From assembly GCA_964579725.1 (NCBI GenBank), contig CAZOHG010000007.1:1-64000 (forward strand): a DNA stretch of 64,000 nucleotides. The letters are read 5' to 3'. Of the stretch, positions 51,775-61,314 are shown in pieces; position 1 is the first letter of the stretch; each line of letters opens with the position of its first letter. The stretch comes from CAZOHG01 sp964579725. Lineage in GTDB: Bacteria; Zhuqueibacterota; JdFR-76; BMS3Abin05. The notes under the pieces were generated by a model. The model did not search any database and was not told where the DNA came from. It saw nothing but the letters and a program-made list of their open reading frames with translations. The position numbers were made by a program, and so were the translations under genes.

Positions 51775-53175
51775 TCAAGCTCCTCTAAACTGCAGATTGT
51801 ATTTTTTCAATTTCCGGTAAAGCGTCGTGCGCCCGATTCCCAATTGCGAAGCAGCCACAGAAATATTCTCATTGGAGAGCTTCAGCGCCAGCCGGCACAC
51901 CTCGCGCTCAACCTCTTCCCAACGGGGGATTTCCCGCGTCAGGGAGATGGCTTTCTGAAAATCCACGTGGAGCGAATCCCCGGCCGCGCGGCTTGTGTAC
52001 GCCACCAAATTGATGGGTAAATGTTCCGCCTGAAGCACGCTGCCTGTACAATTGAGCATGGAACGTTCCATCACATTTTCCAATTCACGCACGTTGCCTG
52101 GCCAATGGTAATGAATTAGATATTCCAGCGCACGGTCGGAAACAGACTTAATTTTGCGGCGTAATTTTTTGTTGAATTTCTCCAAAAAATAAGCCACCAA
52201 TTCCGGAATGTCGTGTTTCCGGTCGCGCAGCGGAGGAAGCGTAATCGGGTAAACGCTGATCCGGTAAAAGAGGTCTTCTCGAAAATTTCCTTTCTTTACT
52301 TCTTCTTCCAGATTTTTGTTTGTAGCCGAAATAATTCGGACATCCACCGAAACAGGCTGAATTCCGCCCACGCGCTCAAATTTTCTTTCCTGTAGCACCC
52401 GCAAAATTTTGGATTGCGTGGTTTTGCTCATCTCGCCGATTTCATCCAAAAAAATTGTTCCCCGGTGTGCCTGCTCGAATTTGCCGATTCGTCTGGCTAC
52501 GGCCCCTGTAAAAGAGCCTTTTTCATGCCCGAACAATTCACTTTCCAGAAGGGTTTCGGGGATCGCTGCACAATTGACCGCCACAAAGGGTTTGTCCTTG
52601 CGTCGGCCGTTAAAATGAATGGCCCGAGCCAACAGTTCTTTTCCGGTACCACTTTCTCCCTGAATCAAAACCGTGACATCCGAATCAATGATACGGTCCA
52701 GCGCCTCGTAGACCTCCAGCATGGGAGCGCTGTGGCCAATAATATTTGAATAGCCGTACTTTGTTTGGAGCTGATTTTTGAGTCGCGTGACCTCTTTGCG
52801 CAATTTCTGAACCGTCATGGCATTTTTCATTACGATGTGAAGTTTGTCCCAATCCACCGGTTTAGTCACGTAGTCATAGGCGCCGTCTTTCATGGCTTGT
52901 ACGGCCGTTTCAATTCGACTGTCACCGGTAAGTACCACCACAGGGACTTCGCGGTCGATTTTTTTCAACCGCTTAAGTGTTTCTAAACCTCCGATCAGCG
53001 GCATGATGATGTCCAAGAGGACCAAATCGTAGCGGTACAGACTCACACGTTGCAAACCTTCGTAGCCCGTAATCGCCGTGTCAACATCAAAACCCCAACG
53101 ATCCAAAATCTCTTGAACACCCTGCAAAAAATCTTCTTCGTCGTCAATAACCAAAACCGTCGGTTTTACATCCAT
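51775..53175 (-). CDS. PilR-like sigma-54 response regulator
   Basis: A 466-residue NtrC-family activator. The receiver has Asp11/Asp12 and phosphoacceptor Asp55, with YDYVTKPVD near 105. The AAA+ domain has GESGTGKE and the sigma-54 loop GSFTGA in place of GAFTGA, a common functional variant. A Fis-type helix-turn-helix ends the protein (ISVAASQLGIGRTTLYRKLK). Its place between the pilB-type gene and pilC, with a sigma-54 promoter before pilA, makes it the probable activator of pilA. The kinase at 58398 is a candidate partner, although that protein is not PilS-like in its membrane part. Confidence 0.9.
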   Translation of the reverse strand: MDVKPTVLVIDDEEDFLQGVQEILDRWGFDVDTAITGYEGLQRVSLYRYDLVLLDIIMPLIGGLETLKRLKKIDREVPVVVLTGDSRIETAVQAMKDGAYDYVTKPVDWDKLHIVMKNAMTVQKLRKEVTRLKNQLQTKYGYSNIIGHSAPMLEVYEALDRIIDSDVTVLIQGESGTGKELLARAIHFNGRRKDKPFVAVNCAAIPETLLESELFGHEKGSFTGAVARRIGKFEQAHRGTIFLDEIGEMSKTTQSKILRVLQERKFERVGGIQPVSVDVRIISATNKNLEEEVKKGNFREDLFYRISVYPITLPPLRDRKHDIPELVAYFLEKFNKKLRRKIKSVSDRALEYLIHYHWPGNVRELENVMERSMLNCTGSVLQAEHLPINLVAYTSRAAGDSLHVDFQKAISLTREIPRWEEVEREVCRLALKLSNENISVAASQLGIGRTTLYRKLKKYNLQFRGA

Positions 53176-53201
53176 GTACCTTGCCCTTGTCTTCGTGCTG
53201 T

Positions 53202-54896
53202 TTATTCTGCCTGGGTAACCCGCAGTACTTCCTCCAACGTCGTTAAGCCTCTGGTTGCTTTGTCAAGGCCGTCCTGAAACATGGTTTTCATGCCTTCCTG
53301 AACAGCGTAGGTTTCAATTTCGCCCATTGTGACGCGATGATTCACCATTTCCCGAATGTAGGAATCGAATTTCAGAAACTCGTAGATGCCGATTCGGCCG
53401 GTGTACCCCGTGTTGCGACATTTGGAACAGCCTTCGCCCTTGAAAAATGTGTGCTCTTTTCCTTCGGTTTTTGGCGGAAAGAGCATGCTTTCGTAGGCGG
53501 CTTTTTCCGGCACATATTCCACGCGGCAGTTTTCACATATTTTCCGAACCAGCCGCTGCCCCAAAACACCAATAATGGAAGAGGCCACCAAATAGGGGGG
53601 AATGTCCATGTCCAAAAGACGGGTAATGGCTCCGGCGGCGTTGTTGGTGTGTAAGGTGCTTAAAACAAGATGCCCCGTCAGGGCCGATTGAATGGCGATT
53701 TCGGCCGTCTCTTTGTCCCGAATTTCACCCACCATAATAATATCTGGATCCTGCCGCAAAATGGAACGTAGTCCGCTGGCAAAGGTCATCCCGATTTTAG
53801 GATTCACCTGTGCCTGGCGAATGGTGTCCAAATAGTATTCTACCGGATCTTCCAACGTCATAATATTTTTTTCGGGGGAGTCCAATTCCATTAGCGAAGC
53901 GTAAAGTGTGGTGGATTTTCCGCTACCGGTGGGCCCTGTAACCAGCACAATGCCATGGGAACTGTGGAGACTCATACGAAATCGATCTTCCACCTCCTGG
54001 TCCATTCCCAAATCGTGAAGAGTCATGCGCATTTTTTGTTGGTCCAGCACGCGAATCACGATATTTTCCCCGTACATGGTGGGAAATGTGGAAATACGAA
54101 AATCAATTTGTCGGTCGTCCAATTCCATGCGAATGCGCCCGTCCTGTGGCAATCGCCGCTCGGCAATATTTAAATCGGCCAGAATTTTAATGCGAGATGT
54201 AATAGCCAATTGCATTTCTTTGGGCGGAGAAAACACCTCGTGCATGATGCCGTCAATACGGTAGCGAATGGACAGCACTTTTTGCCGAGGTTCGATGTGA
54301 ATATCGCTGGCGCGGTCTTTGACCGCCTGCTGGAAAATTAAGTTGACCAGCTTAACAATGGGCCCCTCTTCGGCCTTCTTGCGCAATTTAGTTTCATCGA
54401 TGGCCTCTTCTTCCACGGCCTGAGCAATATTAAGCCCGCTCACCATTTTTTTCAGACTGTCGCGGCCGGAATAATATTGTGCAATTGCGTCTTCAATTTC
54501 CTGCTCGTGGCAAACCACAGGCGTAACCTGTTTGCGAATTCGTCGGCTAATGGAATCGATGGTTACCAGGTCGAGAGGATTTACCATGGCGAGAGTCAAT
54601 TTATCTTCGATTTCAAAAAGCGGAAAGACCTTTTTGGAACGCGCCACATCTTCGGGAACCAATTTTAACACTTTGGGATCGATTTTGTATTTTCTCAAAG
54701 AAACATACGGGACCTCCATTTGCTCACTGAGCACCTTAATGAGGTCTCTTTCTTTAATAAAGCCCAGATCAATTAGGCATCTTCCGATGAGTTTCCCGGT
54801 CTCTTTTTGGTATTTGAGGGCTTTTTTCAACTGTTCCGGGATAATGAGCCCTTGTTTAATCAGAAAATCCCCGAGCAGAATATGTTTCCTATTCAT
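53202..54896 (-). CDS. pilB: PilB/GspE-type assembly ATPase 1
   Basis: A 564-residue secretion ATPase. The N-terminal MshEN domain (about 1-150) is of the nucleotide-binding type that often senses cyclic di-GMP. The ATPase core has GPTGSGKSTTLYASL near 323, MTLEDPVEYY (Asp box) and QDPDIIMVGEIRD (Walker B). A CENC...CSKC tetra-Cys zinc motif lies near 455-500. It drives pilus extension. Its start overlaps the end of a CheY-like gene by 8 bp. A second, related ATPase lies at 55371. Confidence 0.95.
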   Translation of the reverse strand: MNRKHILLGDFLIKQGLIIPEQLKKALKYQKETGKLIGRCLIDLGFIKERDLIKVLSEQMEVPYVSLRKYKIDPKVLKLVPEDVARSKKVFPLFEIEDKLTLAMVNPLDLVTIDSISRRIRKQVTPVVCHEQEIEDAIAQYYSGRDSLKKMVSGLNIAQAVEEEAIDETKLRKKAEEGPIVKLVNLIFQQAVKDRASDIHIEPRQKVLSIRYRIDGIMHEVFSPPKEMQLAITSRIKILADLNIAERRLPQDGRIRMELDDRQIDFRISTFPTMYGENIVIRVLDQQKMRMTLHDLGMDQEVEDRFRMSLHSSHGIVLVTGPTGSGKSTTLYASLMELDSPEKNIMTLEDPVEYYLDTIRQAQVNPKIGMTFASGLRSILRQDPDIIMVGEIRDKETAEIAIQSALTGHLVLSTLHTNNAAGAITRLLDMDIPPYLVASSIIGVLGQRLVRKICENCRVEYVPEKAAYESMLFPPKTEGKEHTFFKGEGCSKCRNTGYTGRIGIYEFLKFDSYIREMVNHRVTMGEIETYAVQEGMKTMFQDGLDKATRGLTTLEEVLRVTQAE

Positions 54897-55341
54897 GGTT
54901 CGGTTTACTCGCTTTTACTTTGGGCTTTTCTTGTTTTTTCATGATTTTCTCTATTTCGGGGGAAATACGACTTTCGGCTGTTAACTTTTCAATGGCTTGA
55001 ATGAGTTTGGTTCCGTCGAACGGCTTTACCAGGTACATGTCGGCACCCACTTCTTTTCCAAGGGCCCGATCCTTTTCTTCCCCTCGCGCCGTCAACATAA
55101 TAACGGGAATATCTTCGTATTCCGCATCGTATTTGAGAAATCGGCACACGGTAAAACCGTCCATTTTGGGCAGCATGACATCCAAAATAATGAGATCAGG
55201 ACGGAGCTCGCGCGCTTTCATGAGCCCTTCCTCCCCGTCGGACGCCCCTATAACCTTGTACCCATACGCTTCCAATCGAATGCGCAAAAGGGTCAGGGAT
55301 TCGGGGACATCCTCAACCACGAGAATTCGCTTTTTGGCCAT
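54889..55341 (-). CDS. stand-alone CheY-like response regulator between the PilB genes
   Basis: A 150-residue single receiver domain with phosphoacceptor Asp54 in LIILDVMLPKMDG, acidic residues Glu10/Asp11 and MYLVKPFDG carrying the Lys. A 30-residue tail rich in Lys follows (KKQEKPKVKASKPN). It has no output domain and probably acts by binding a partner, perhaps one of the flanking ATPases. It is a close paralogue of the regulator at 58024-58395: both start AKKRILVV and have IRLE-x-x-GY. The gene overlaps pilB 1 by 8 bp. Confidence 0.9.
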   Translation of the reverse strand: MAKKRILVVEDVPESLTLLRIRLEAYGYKVIGASDGEEGLMKARELRPDLIILDVMLPKMDGFTVCRFLKYDAEYEDIPVIMLTARGEEKDRALGKEVGADMYLVKPFDGTKLIQAIEKLTAESRISPEIEKIMKKQEKPKVKASKPNHE

Positions 55342-55370
55342 AGAAATTTCACCTGTATTGGTCTTTTGGG

Positions 55371-57074
55371 TTAACTGATATTGATGACGCGCATCACCTC
55401 TTCTGCCGTAGTCACCCCTTTAAGCGCCTTAAACAATCCGTCATGTTTAAGCGTTCGCATTCCGCGCTTGATTGCCGTGCGACGAATTTCTTCCGATGAG
55501 GCCCCAGACAAGATGAGTTCTCTTATTTTATCGTCAACTTTTAAAATTTCATAAATGCCAATTCTTCCTTTGTAGCCCGATTGCTTACAAAACGTACAGC
55601 CTTTACCCCTGTAAAATTTAAAATCCTTCCGTTCGGCATTTAAACCAATTCGTTTAAGCTCCAAGGGAGAGGGCGAAAAAGCCTCTCGACATTTGGGGCA
55701 AATTTTCCGAACCAACCGCTGGGCAATAATGCCAATAAGCGCCGACGACAGCAAAAAGGGCTCGACGCCCATTTCAATGAGTCGGGTTACGGCCCCTGCT
55801 GCATCATTGGTATGAAGCGTAGAAAGCACCAGATGCCCCGTTAAAGCCGATTCGATGGCAATTTGTGCCGTTTCCGGATCCCTGATTTCGCCCACCATAA
55901 TGACGTCCGGGTCCTGGCGCAAAATCGAACGCAAGCCGGAGGCAAAAGTTAATCCGGCTTTGGGATTAATTTGCGATTGTCGGATGAGGTGCAACCGGTA
56001 TTCAATGGGGTCTTCCAGCGTAATAATATTTTTTTCCACCGAATTAATTGTGTTTAAAAAGGCGTAAAGAGAGGTTGTTTTTCCGCTTCCTGTTGGGCCC
56101 GTTACCAAAATGATTCCGTAGGAATTGGAAAGCATGTCCCGAACAATTTGAAGATTTTCGGCCGTGAACCCCAGATCGTCTAATTTCAGCAAAATGTTGC
56201 TTTTGTCCAAAATGCGCATGACAATATTTTCGCCGTAAGCGGTGGGAAGAGAAGAAACCCGCACGTCAATCTCCTTTCCGCCGAGTTTTATTCGGAACCG
56301 TCCGTCCTGAGGAATTCGGGTTTCGGCAATATCCAGCTCGGCCAGAATTTTAATCCGTGAAATAATGGCTGCTTGTAAATTTTTGGGGGGAGAAAAAACC
56401 TCCCGAAGAATTCCGTCCACGCGGTAGCGCACCCGAATGCTGTCCTCTTCGGGTTCAATATGAATGTCAGACGCACGATCTTTAATGGCCTGGGTTAAAA
56501 TCATATTAACCAACCGCACTACCGGGGCATCTTCTGCCAGTTCCCGAAGATTCTTCTCCTGCTCCTCGGGTACCGTAGGTGCCGCTTCGGCTTCAATGCT
56601 CTGAATCGCCTCGTTCAAAGTGTCGGACATTTCAAAGGAAACCCCGTAATACTGCTCAATGGCTAACAGAATTTCCTCCTCAAGGGCCAGCACGGGTTCG
56701 ATTTCCAAATGGCTGAAACGACGTATTTCGTCAATGGCGCTGACATCCTGCGGGTCGGCCATGGCAACCGAAAGGGCATTTTTTATTTTAAAAAGAGGGA
56801 TTAGATGAAATTTTTGCGCCATTGCCCCCGGAATCAGGTCAATGACAACAGGGTCGATTTCATAGTCGGCGAGTTCAATGTACGGGACGTCCAATTGTTC
56901 GGAAAGGGTGTCTAAGAAAATTTGCGGTGAGATGAGACCTAATTTAACTAAAATACTCCCAATCGGCTGGTTACTTCCGCGCTGTTCCTCCAAAGCGCGG
57001 TTGAGTTGTTCCTGCGTAATAAGATTGGAATCAATGAGAATTTCGCCAAATCGTCGGTCATCTCTTAAAAGCAT
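55371..57074 (-). CDS. pilB: PilB/GspE-type assembly ATPase 2
   Basis: A 567-residue paralogue of ATPase 1. An MshEN domain (LGLISPQIFLDTLSEQLDVP, then YIELADYEIDPVVIDLIP) precedes the core with GPTGSGKTTSLYAFL near 328, ITLEDPIEYR and QDPDVIMVGEIRD. The CPKC...CTFC zinc motif lies near 455-490. Both ATPases have the extension-type features; neither is PilT-like, which is shorter and lacks the MshEN domain. The two may drive two pilus types or serve as alternates. Confidence 0.93.
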   Translation of the reverse strand: MLLRDDRRFGEILIDSNLITQEQLNRALEEQRGSNQPIGSILVKLGLISPQIFLDTLSEQLDVPYIELADYEIDPVVIDLIPGAMAQKFHLIPLFKIKNALSVAMADPQDVSAIDEIRRFSHLEIEPVLALEEEILLAIEQYYGVSFEMSDTLNEAIQSIEAEAAPTVPEEQEKNLRELAEDAPVVRLVNMILTQAIKDRASDIHIEPEEDSIRVRYRVDGILREVFSPPKNLQAAIISRIKILAELDIAETRIPQDGRFRIKLGGKEIDVRVSSLPTAYGENIVMRILDKSNILLKLDDLGFTAENLQIVRDMLSNSYGIILVTGPTGSGKTTSLYAFLNTINSVEKNIITLEDPIEYRLHLIRQSQINPKAGLTFASGLRSILRQDPDVIMVGEIRDPETAQIAIESALTGHLVLSTLHTNDAAGAVTRLIEMGVEPFLLSSALIGIIAQRLVRKICPKCREAFSPSPLELKRIGLNAERKDFKFYRGKGCTFCKQSGYKGRIGIYEILKVDDKIRELILSGASSEEIRRTAIKRGMRTLKHDGLFKALKGVTTAEEVMRVINIS

Positions 57075-57140
57075 AATTGTTCAAGACAGGGTTCAAATAC
57101 AACGCCTGCGGGAGATAAATCCCGCTTCACCTTTTCGATC

Positions 57141-57998
57141 TCAAATTAGAATATTAAAGATATCGCTATTTTCTGCAATTTCTTCCTTCATTTCAATGTA
57201 ATACCCGTTAATATCATCCTCCGTGGTATCCAATTCATCGTACACAACGGGGTCTACTTCCGGGATTTCGTAATCACCGTTAAATCCCAATTGCATTTCA
57301 CGGGCAAAAATATTGGACACATGAATCAGACTCACCAATTTGGGGTTGCTCCGCAGTACCCCGGGCGAATGGTGCAGGGCAATGGACTCCACCAAGCCGT
57401 AGGGCAAGTTCCAGCGGTCAGCCAAAAATTCCCCCACTTCGGCGTGGGATACACCCATGACCTTTCGTTCGGCGTCAAACAAAGGTAATTGCTCTTCCTG
57501 AGCCATTTGCAAAGCGGCATCGAATTCCTCGGCAAAATATTTGCTCAAAACCAGTTTACCCAAATCGTGCAAAATGCCGGCCGCAAACGATTCTTCCCCC
57601 TGATCCAGATTAAGATGCTGATCCAGAAGTTTTGCCAGAAGAGCCGTACCGATGCTATGCTTCCAAAAGTTTTTCAAATCAAAATTGTTGCTGCCGTTGT
57701 TATCAAAAACTTTCACAATCGACACAGACAAAACAGTGTTGCGAATGGTGTTGTAGCCCAGAAGGACAACGGCTTGCTGAATGGAGCTAATACGGCGACT
57801 AAATCCAAAAAACGAGGAATTAACAAGACGCAAAACCTTTGAGCTAATGGCCTGATCGGTTTCCACTACCTTGGCCACCTGAGCCGCCGTGGTGCGGGGG
57901 TCATTTACCAAAGCCGCCACTTTAGAGTAAACGGTTGGCAAAGTCGGCAAATCCGTCACCCTGTCCAGTGTGTGTCGCACATGGTTCATGTCTAACAT
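57141..57998 (-). CDS. HDOD-domain signalling protein
   Basis: A 285-residue HDOD protein: LPTLPTVYSKVAALVNDPRT, VVETDQAISSKVLRLVNSSF and ISSIQQAVVLLGYNTIRNTV form the opening, and AGILHDLGKLVL retains the HD pair. SHAEVGEFLADRWNLPYGLV and ALHHSP follow. HDOD domains usually act in signalling without confirmed hydrolysis, although HD residues remain here. ATG 57998 has AAGGAG upstream. It lies between a response regulator and pilB 2, suggesting a pilus or twitching control role. Confidence 0.9.
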   Translation of the reverse strand: MLDMNHVRHTLDRVTDLPTLPTVYSKVAALVNDPRTTAAQVAKVVETDQAISSKVLRLVNSSFFGFSRRISSIQQAVVLLGYNTIRNTVLSVSIVKVFDNNGSNNFDLKNFWKHSIGTALLAKLLDQHLNLDQGEESFAAGILHDLGKLVLSKYFAEEFDAALQMAQEEQLPLFDAERKVMGVSHAEVGEFLADRWNLPYGLVESIALHHSPGVLRSNPKLVSLIHVSNIFAREMQLGFNGDYEIPEVDPVVYDELDTTEDDINGYYIEMKEEIAENSDIFNILI

Positions 57999-58023
57999 TT
58001 TTTTCTCCTTGTTACTGGCGTTC

Positions 58024-58395
58024 CTACCCAACTAAATATTTTGCAATCATTTCCATCAGCTTTGCGGGATTGTAAGGCTTAAAAATATATTCGTTTGCAC
58101 CTGCCTCAATTCCCAATTCCGCATCGGCCTGTTTTGCCCGAGACGTGAGCATAATAATGGGAATTTCCTTGAATTTTTTGTCGAATTTGAGCAGACGCGC
58201 CACTTTGTACCCGTTAATTTTGGGCAAAAGGACATCCAGAAGAATCAAATCCGGGTGTTCCCGGCGCGCCACGTTCAGAGCCTCTTGACCGTCGTAGGCA
58301 GCGAGTACCTCGTAACCGGCCGATTCCAATCGAATTTTCAGGACTTCCACTACCTGCGGGTAGTCGTCCACCACGAGAATTCGCTTTTTGGCCAC
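58024..58395 (-). CDS. CheY-like response regulator next to the histidine kinase
   Basis: A 123-residue receiver domain. GTG 58395 was chosen because it gives the same AKKRILVV start as its paralogue and begins two bases after the kinase stop; the open frame could extend upstream only by reading over the kinase end. Phosphoacceptor Asp54 lies in LILLDVLLPKINGY, acidic Asp10/Asp11 in VVDDYP, and YIFKPYNP holds the Lys. It is probably phosphorylated by the adjacent kinase. Confidence 0.88.
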   Translation of the reverse strand: MAKKRILVVDDYPQVVEVLKIRLESAGYEVLAAYDGQEALNVARREHPDLILLDVLLPKINGYKVARLLKFDKKFKEIPIIMLTSRAKQADAELGIEAGANEYIFKPYNPAKLMEMIAKYLVG

Positions 58396-58397
58396 CT

Positions 58398-59942
58398 TTA
58401 CCTTTCCAGGGGCAGGGTGAACAAAAACCGGCTGCCCTTGCCAATTTGACTCTCCAGCCAAATTTTCCCGCCGTTGGTTTCTACAATCTCTTGCGCAATG
58501 CTTAAGCCAAGACCGTACCCCTTGTACCGTTTGTTGAACGCATTTTCCACCCGGTGAAATTTTTCAAAAATCGCTTTGTGTTCCGACGGCGGAATTCCAA
58601 TTCCGTTGTCCTCCACCCAACAAAGCAAATGCTTGCCCTCTATTTTCATGCCGAGGCGAATGGTCCCCCCCTCCGGGGTAAATTTAATGGCGTTGTCCAA
58701 CAAATTGTTGAAAACTTGTGCCACCTGGTCGCGGTCATTTGGGAGGACAATTTCCTCTCTGGGAATGTCCCCCTTTACCAGAATACGCTTTTTGTCGGCA
58801 ATCCACTGGTAGGTGGTTAATGTTTTCTGGAGCAGTACGTTCATGTGTACGTGACGCCGGCGTTCCAATTGATCTTCGCCCACTTCCAGCCGGGTAATTT
58901 CCAAAATGCGGGAAATCATCCGATCCATTCGCTCAATATTCTCTTTCATGAGGGAAAGGCACCGCTCCTGTTTCTCTGAAATGGGACCCGTGGTGCCGTC
59001 CAAAAGAAGGTGCACCCCTTCATTTAAAGCCGTTAGAGGCGAATGCAAATTGTGGCTCATATTGGCCACAAATTCCTTTCGCATTCGATCCATTTCCCAA
59101 CTGTCGGTGATGTCTCGTAAAATGACCACCCAGCCCAGGTGCGCCCCATTTCGATCCAGTACTTTTTGAATATTAATCCCCAAAATCTTGCCAATGGCAT
59201 CCACCTTGCGGATTTTATTTTGTACGTCCAATTGTTTTCGGATGGATTCCTGAATCATGGACACAATGTTTAAATAGTGCGCCTCATTGAGATTTTCGAG
59301 GCGAATGCGCTCCCGCTGGGGAAGCCCCAAAAACCGGCGTGCCTGCGGATTGGCAAAGAGCACGTCACCATTTTCATTGACCAACACCAGACCGTCCAAC
59401 ATGCCCTGCAAAATAGCTTCGAGGCGATTGCGCTCCAAGACAATCAATTCCCACAACATACGCAACGCCCCGGTAATTTCAATGGACGTACTTTCCACCA
59501 ACTTGCGGCCGGCTTTTCGGATCCGGCCGTTTCGGTTCGAAATGAATCCCAAAATACCAATGATTTCCCCCTGACTGGAAATAGCCACCGTAACCGTAAA
59601 GTCGTCGGGGATCGGCACCCCCTTGGCTGGCAGCTTTTCCATTTTTACCCCGTTAATTCGAGCCGTTTTGGGGAAGCGTTTGAAATTTCGATCAGCCAGA
59701 ACTTTGGAAAAGCGATTCAACAGCCGACGCAAACCCTCCCGTTCGGGAATTTGCTCTGTACGGATGTCGACCGTCGGATAATTGGCGACCCAGCTCAGAA
59801 CGCAAAAATTTTTTCCAAGAACATTGAAAACAGAGTCCACCAACAAATTAATCCAATCTTCATACAAGCGGTCTTGCTGCGCGTATTCCCAGGGCAATTC
59901 CAGATGAATAACCTTACCGTCCTCTCTCTGTTTTTTCGTCAT
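58398..59942 (-). CDS. PAS-domain histidine kinase of the pilus locus
   Basis: A 514-residue soluble kinase with no membrane helix. A GAF-like region covers about 20-185, a PAS domain 195-300 (LDGLVLVNENGDVLFANPQA), then HisKA with FVANMSHNLHSPLTALNE and HATPase_c with NNLLDNAIKFTPEGG, VEDNGIGIPPSEH and GYGLGLSIAQEI. The residue after the phosphoacceptor His is Asn, where most HisKA kinases have Glu (SHELRTPL). That Glu normally assists catalysis, so activity may be altered. The gene heads the signalling part of the locus, just upstream of the CheY-like gene. Confidence 0.9.
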   Translation of the reverse strand: MTKKQREDGKVIHLELPWEYAQQDRLYEDWINLLVDSVFNVLGKNFCVLSWVANYPTVDIRTEQIPEREGLRRLLNRFSKVLADRNFKRFPKTARINGVKMEKLPAKGVPIPDDFTVTVAISSQGEIIGILGFISNRNGRIRKAGRKLVESTSIEITGALRMLWELIVLERNRLEAILQGMLDGLVLVNENGDVLFANPQARRFLGLPQRERIRLENLNEAHYLNIVSMIQESIRKQLDVQNKIRKVDAIGKILGINIQKVLDRNGAHLGWVVILRDITDSWEMDRMRKEFVANMSHNLHSPLTALNEGVHLLLDGTTGPISEKQERCLSLMKENIERMDRMISRILEITRLEVGEDQLERRRHVHMNVLLQKTLTTYQWIADKKRILVKGDIPREEIVLPNDRDQVAQVFNNLLDNAIKFTPEGGTIRLGMKIEGKHLLCWVEDNGIGIPPSEHKAIFEKFHRVENAFNKRYKGYGLGLSIAQEIVETNGGKIWLESQIGKGSRFLFTLPLER

Positions 59943-60012
59943 AAAAGTCCCATCAAATTAGTCTTTTTCTCTACGCTTTGGGGCCGCTGCGTTGGAACGC
60001 GGCTTTCGATTT

Positions 60013-60789
60013 TTAAGACAGTACCATGTGAATATACCAGTGGATCACCTGTTCCCCCCACAAAAGGTACACAAATGTCCCGATTGCCAGAAAGGGACCG
60101 AAAGGAATTTGCGATTTGCGGGTTGCCTTTTTGAGAGCCATCGCACCAAAACTGAAAAGCGCCGCAATAAAAAAGGCCGCAAACAGCGCAAAAGCGGTAC
60201 CCTGTACCCCCAGAAAAATTCCAATCATGGCCGCTAATTTAATATCCCCCATGCCCATGCTTTCCTTGCCAAATAGTGCTCCCCCTAAAAGAGCAACGAG
60301 CAGAAGCCCGCCTCCCCCAACAGCCAGGCCCAACAGCGCCTGTTTGTATGTCAGCACCCGTAGTCCAATTGTCACAATCCCCCCCAACAAAATGCCAGGG
60401 AGCGTGATTTTATTCAAAATAAGTCGGTAATCGATGTCAATAAAACTAATAACAATGAGCAAAATGGCCAAAATAGAAAAAGCCAGCGTTTCGCGACTAA
60501 AGCCGAATTTCCAGAAAATGGCTGCAAAAGTGCCCCCTGTGAGCAGTTCCACCATCGGGTAGCGCCAGGAAATGCGAGTATGGCACGTTCTACATTTTCC
60601 GCCCAGAAAAATGTAGCTGATCACCGGTATGTTGTCTATTGGCCGAATAGGGGTTTTGCACACGGGGCAGTGAGAAGGCGGCCATACAATGGATTCCCCC
60701 CGAGGAATGCGGTAAATACAAACATTCAAAAAACTGCCGAAAATCAGGCCGAAAACAAAAAAAATGACCCCACCTAAAATCGAATTCAT
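60013..60789 (-). CDS. pilD: prepilin peptidase / N-methyltransferase
   Basis: A 258-residue polytopic protease. GSFLNVCIYRIPRGESIVWP opens the methylase part, with the two zinc pairs C41-x2-C44 and C66-x2-C69. The aspartyl protease residues lie in FIDIDYRLI (Asp118 or Asp120) and GMGDIKL (Asp182). About seven membrane helices follow. It removes prepilin leaders at G|F and methylates the new N-terminus, processing the nine or so prepilins of this locus. Confidence 0.95.
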   Translation of the reverse strand: MNSILGGVIFFVFGLIFGSFLNVCIYRIPRGESIVWPPSHCPVCKTPIRPIDNIPVISYIFLGGKCRTCHTRISWRYPMVELLTGGTFAAIFWKFGFSRETLAFSILAILLIVISFIDIDYRLILNKITLPGILLGGIVTIGLRVLTYKQALLGLAVGGGGLLLVALLGGALFGKESMGMGDIKLAAMIGIFLGVQGTAFALFAAFFIAALFSFGAMALKKATRKSQIPFGPFLAIGTFVYLLWGEQVIHWYIHMVLS

Positions 60790-60797
60790 TTTTCCAC

Positions 60798-61049
60798 CTA
60801 ATTACCTTGGTTGCTGTTTTTATGAGCTTTTTGAATGGCTCGCGCCAGTGTGTAGCCCTCATCCAGGTAGGATTTCACCTTTTTCAAAACATGCAAATCC
60901 TGGTCGGAATAGCGTTTAAATTCGCGGGACCCCATGAGCACAGATTTCGGTTTAATAATCCCCTTTAATTCCCAATAATACAATTGCCGCAAGCTAATAT
61001 CCAATTTCCGGATTACCTCTTTGCTGGTTAAAAGACGTGCTTCAGCCAT
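60798..61049 (-). CDS. MerR-type DNA-binding protein, short
   Basis: An 83-residue protein consisting of a MerR winged helix-turn-helix: LLTSKEVIRKLDISLRQLYY (recognition helix region) and GIIKPKSVLMGSREFKRYSD then LHVLKKVKSYLDEGYTL. The dimer coiled coil and effector domain are missing, so it is much shorter than MerR (about 140). It is the first gene of the pilus locus, nine bases before pilD, and may regulate it. The 265-bp gap upstream (61050-61314) shows no gene. Confidence 0.85.
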   Translation of the reverse strand: MAEARLLTSKEVIRKLDISLRQLYYWELKGIIKPKSVLMGSREFKRYSDQDLHVLKKVKSYLDEGYTLARAIQKAHKNSNQGN

Positions 61050-61314
61050 CTGTTACTCCTTTCGCTTTTCAATTTTGGACACACCAATTCCATTATCGGC
61101 AGAAAACCCAAAAGGGTTTAACAAAGATGTTGAACAAAAGGGGCGGAAAGGGGCACAAGTGCAAAAATTTTCGGAGGAAAAAACAACGGGGCGGGACAGA
61201 AGTAGGCTTTTTCGGTTACCTCACGCTGGCCTTCTCAATAATTTTAAAATTCAGGAAACTGAAGGGAAAGCAGCCCATCGCGCTATTTTTTTGAAACCAT
61301 TGCGGCGCGAAAAT

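Noticed and set aside
28836..54896. Genome-wide recoding of TGA as Trp
   Set aside because: Many genes here end cleanly in TGA (the ATGA and GTGA overlaps) and use TGG for Trp, so the standard code applies.
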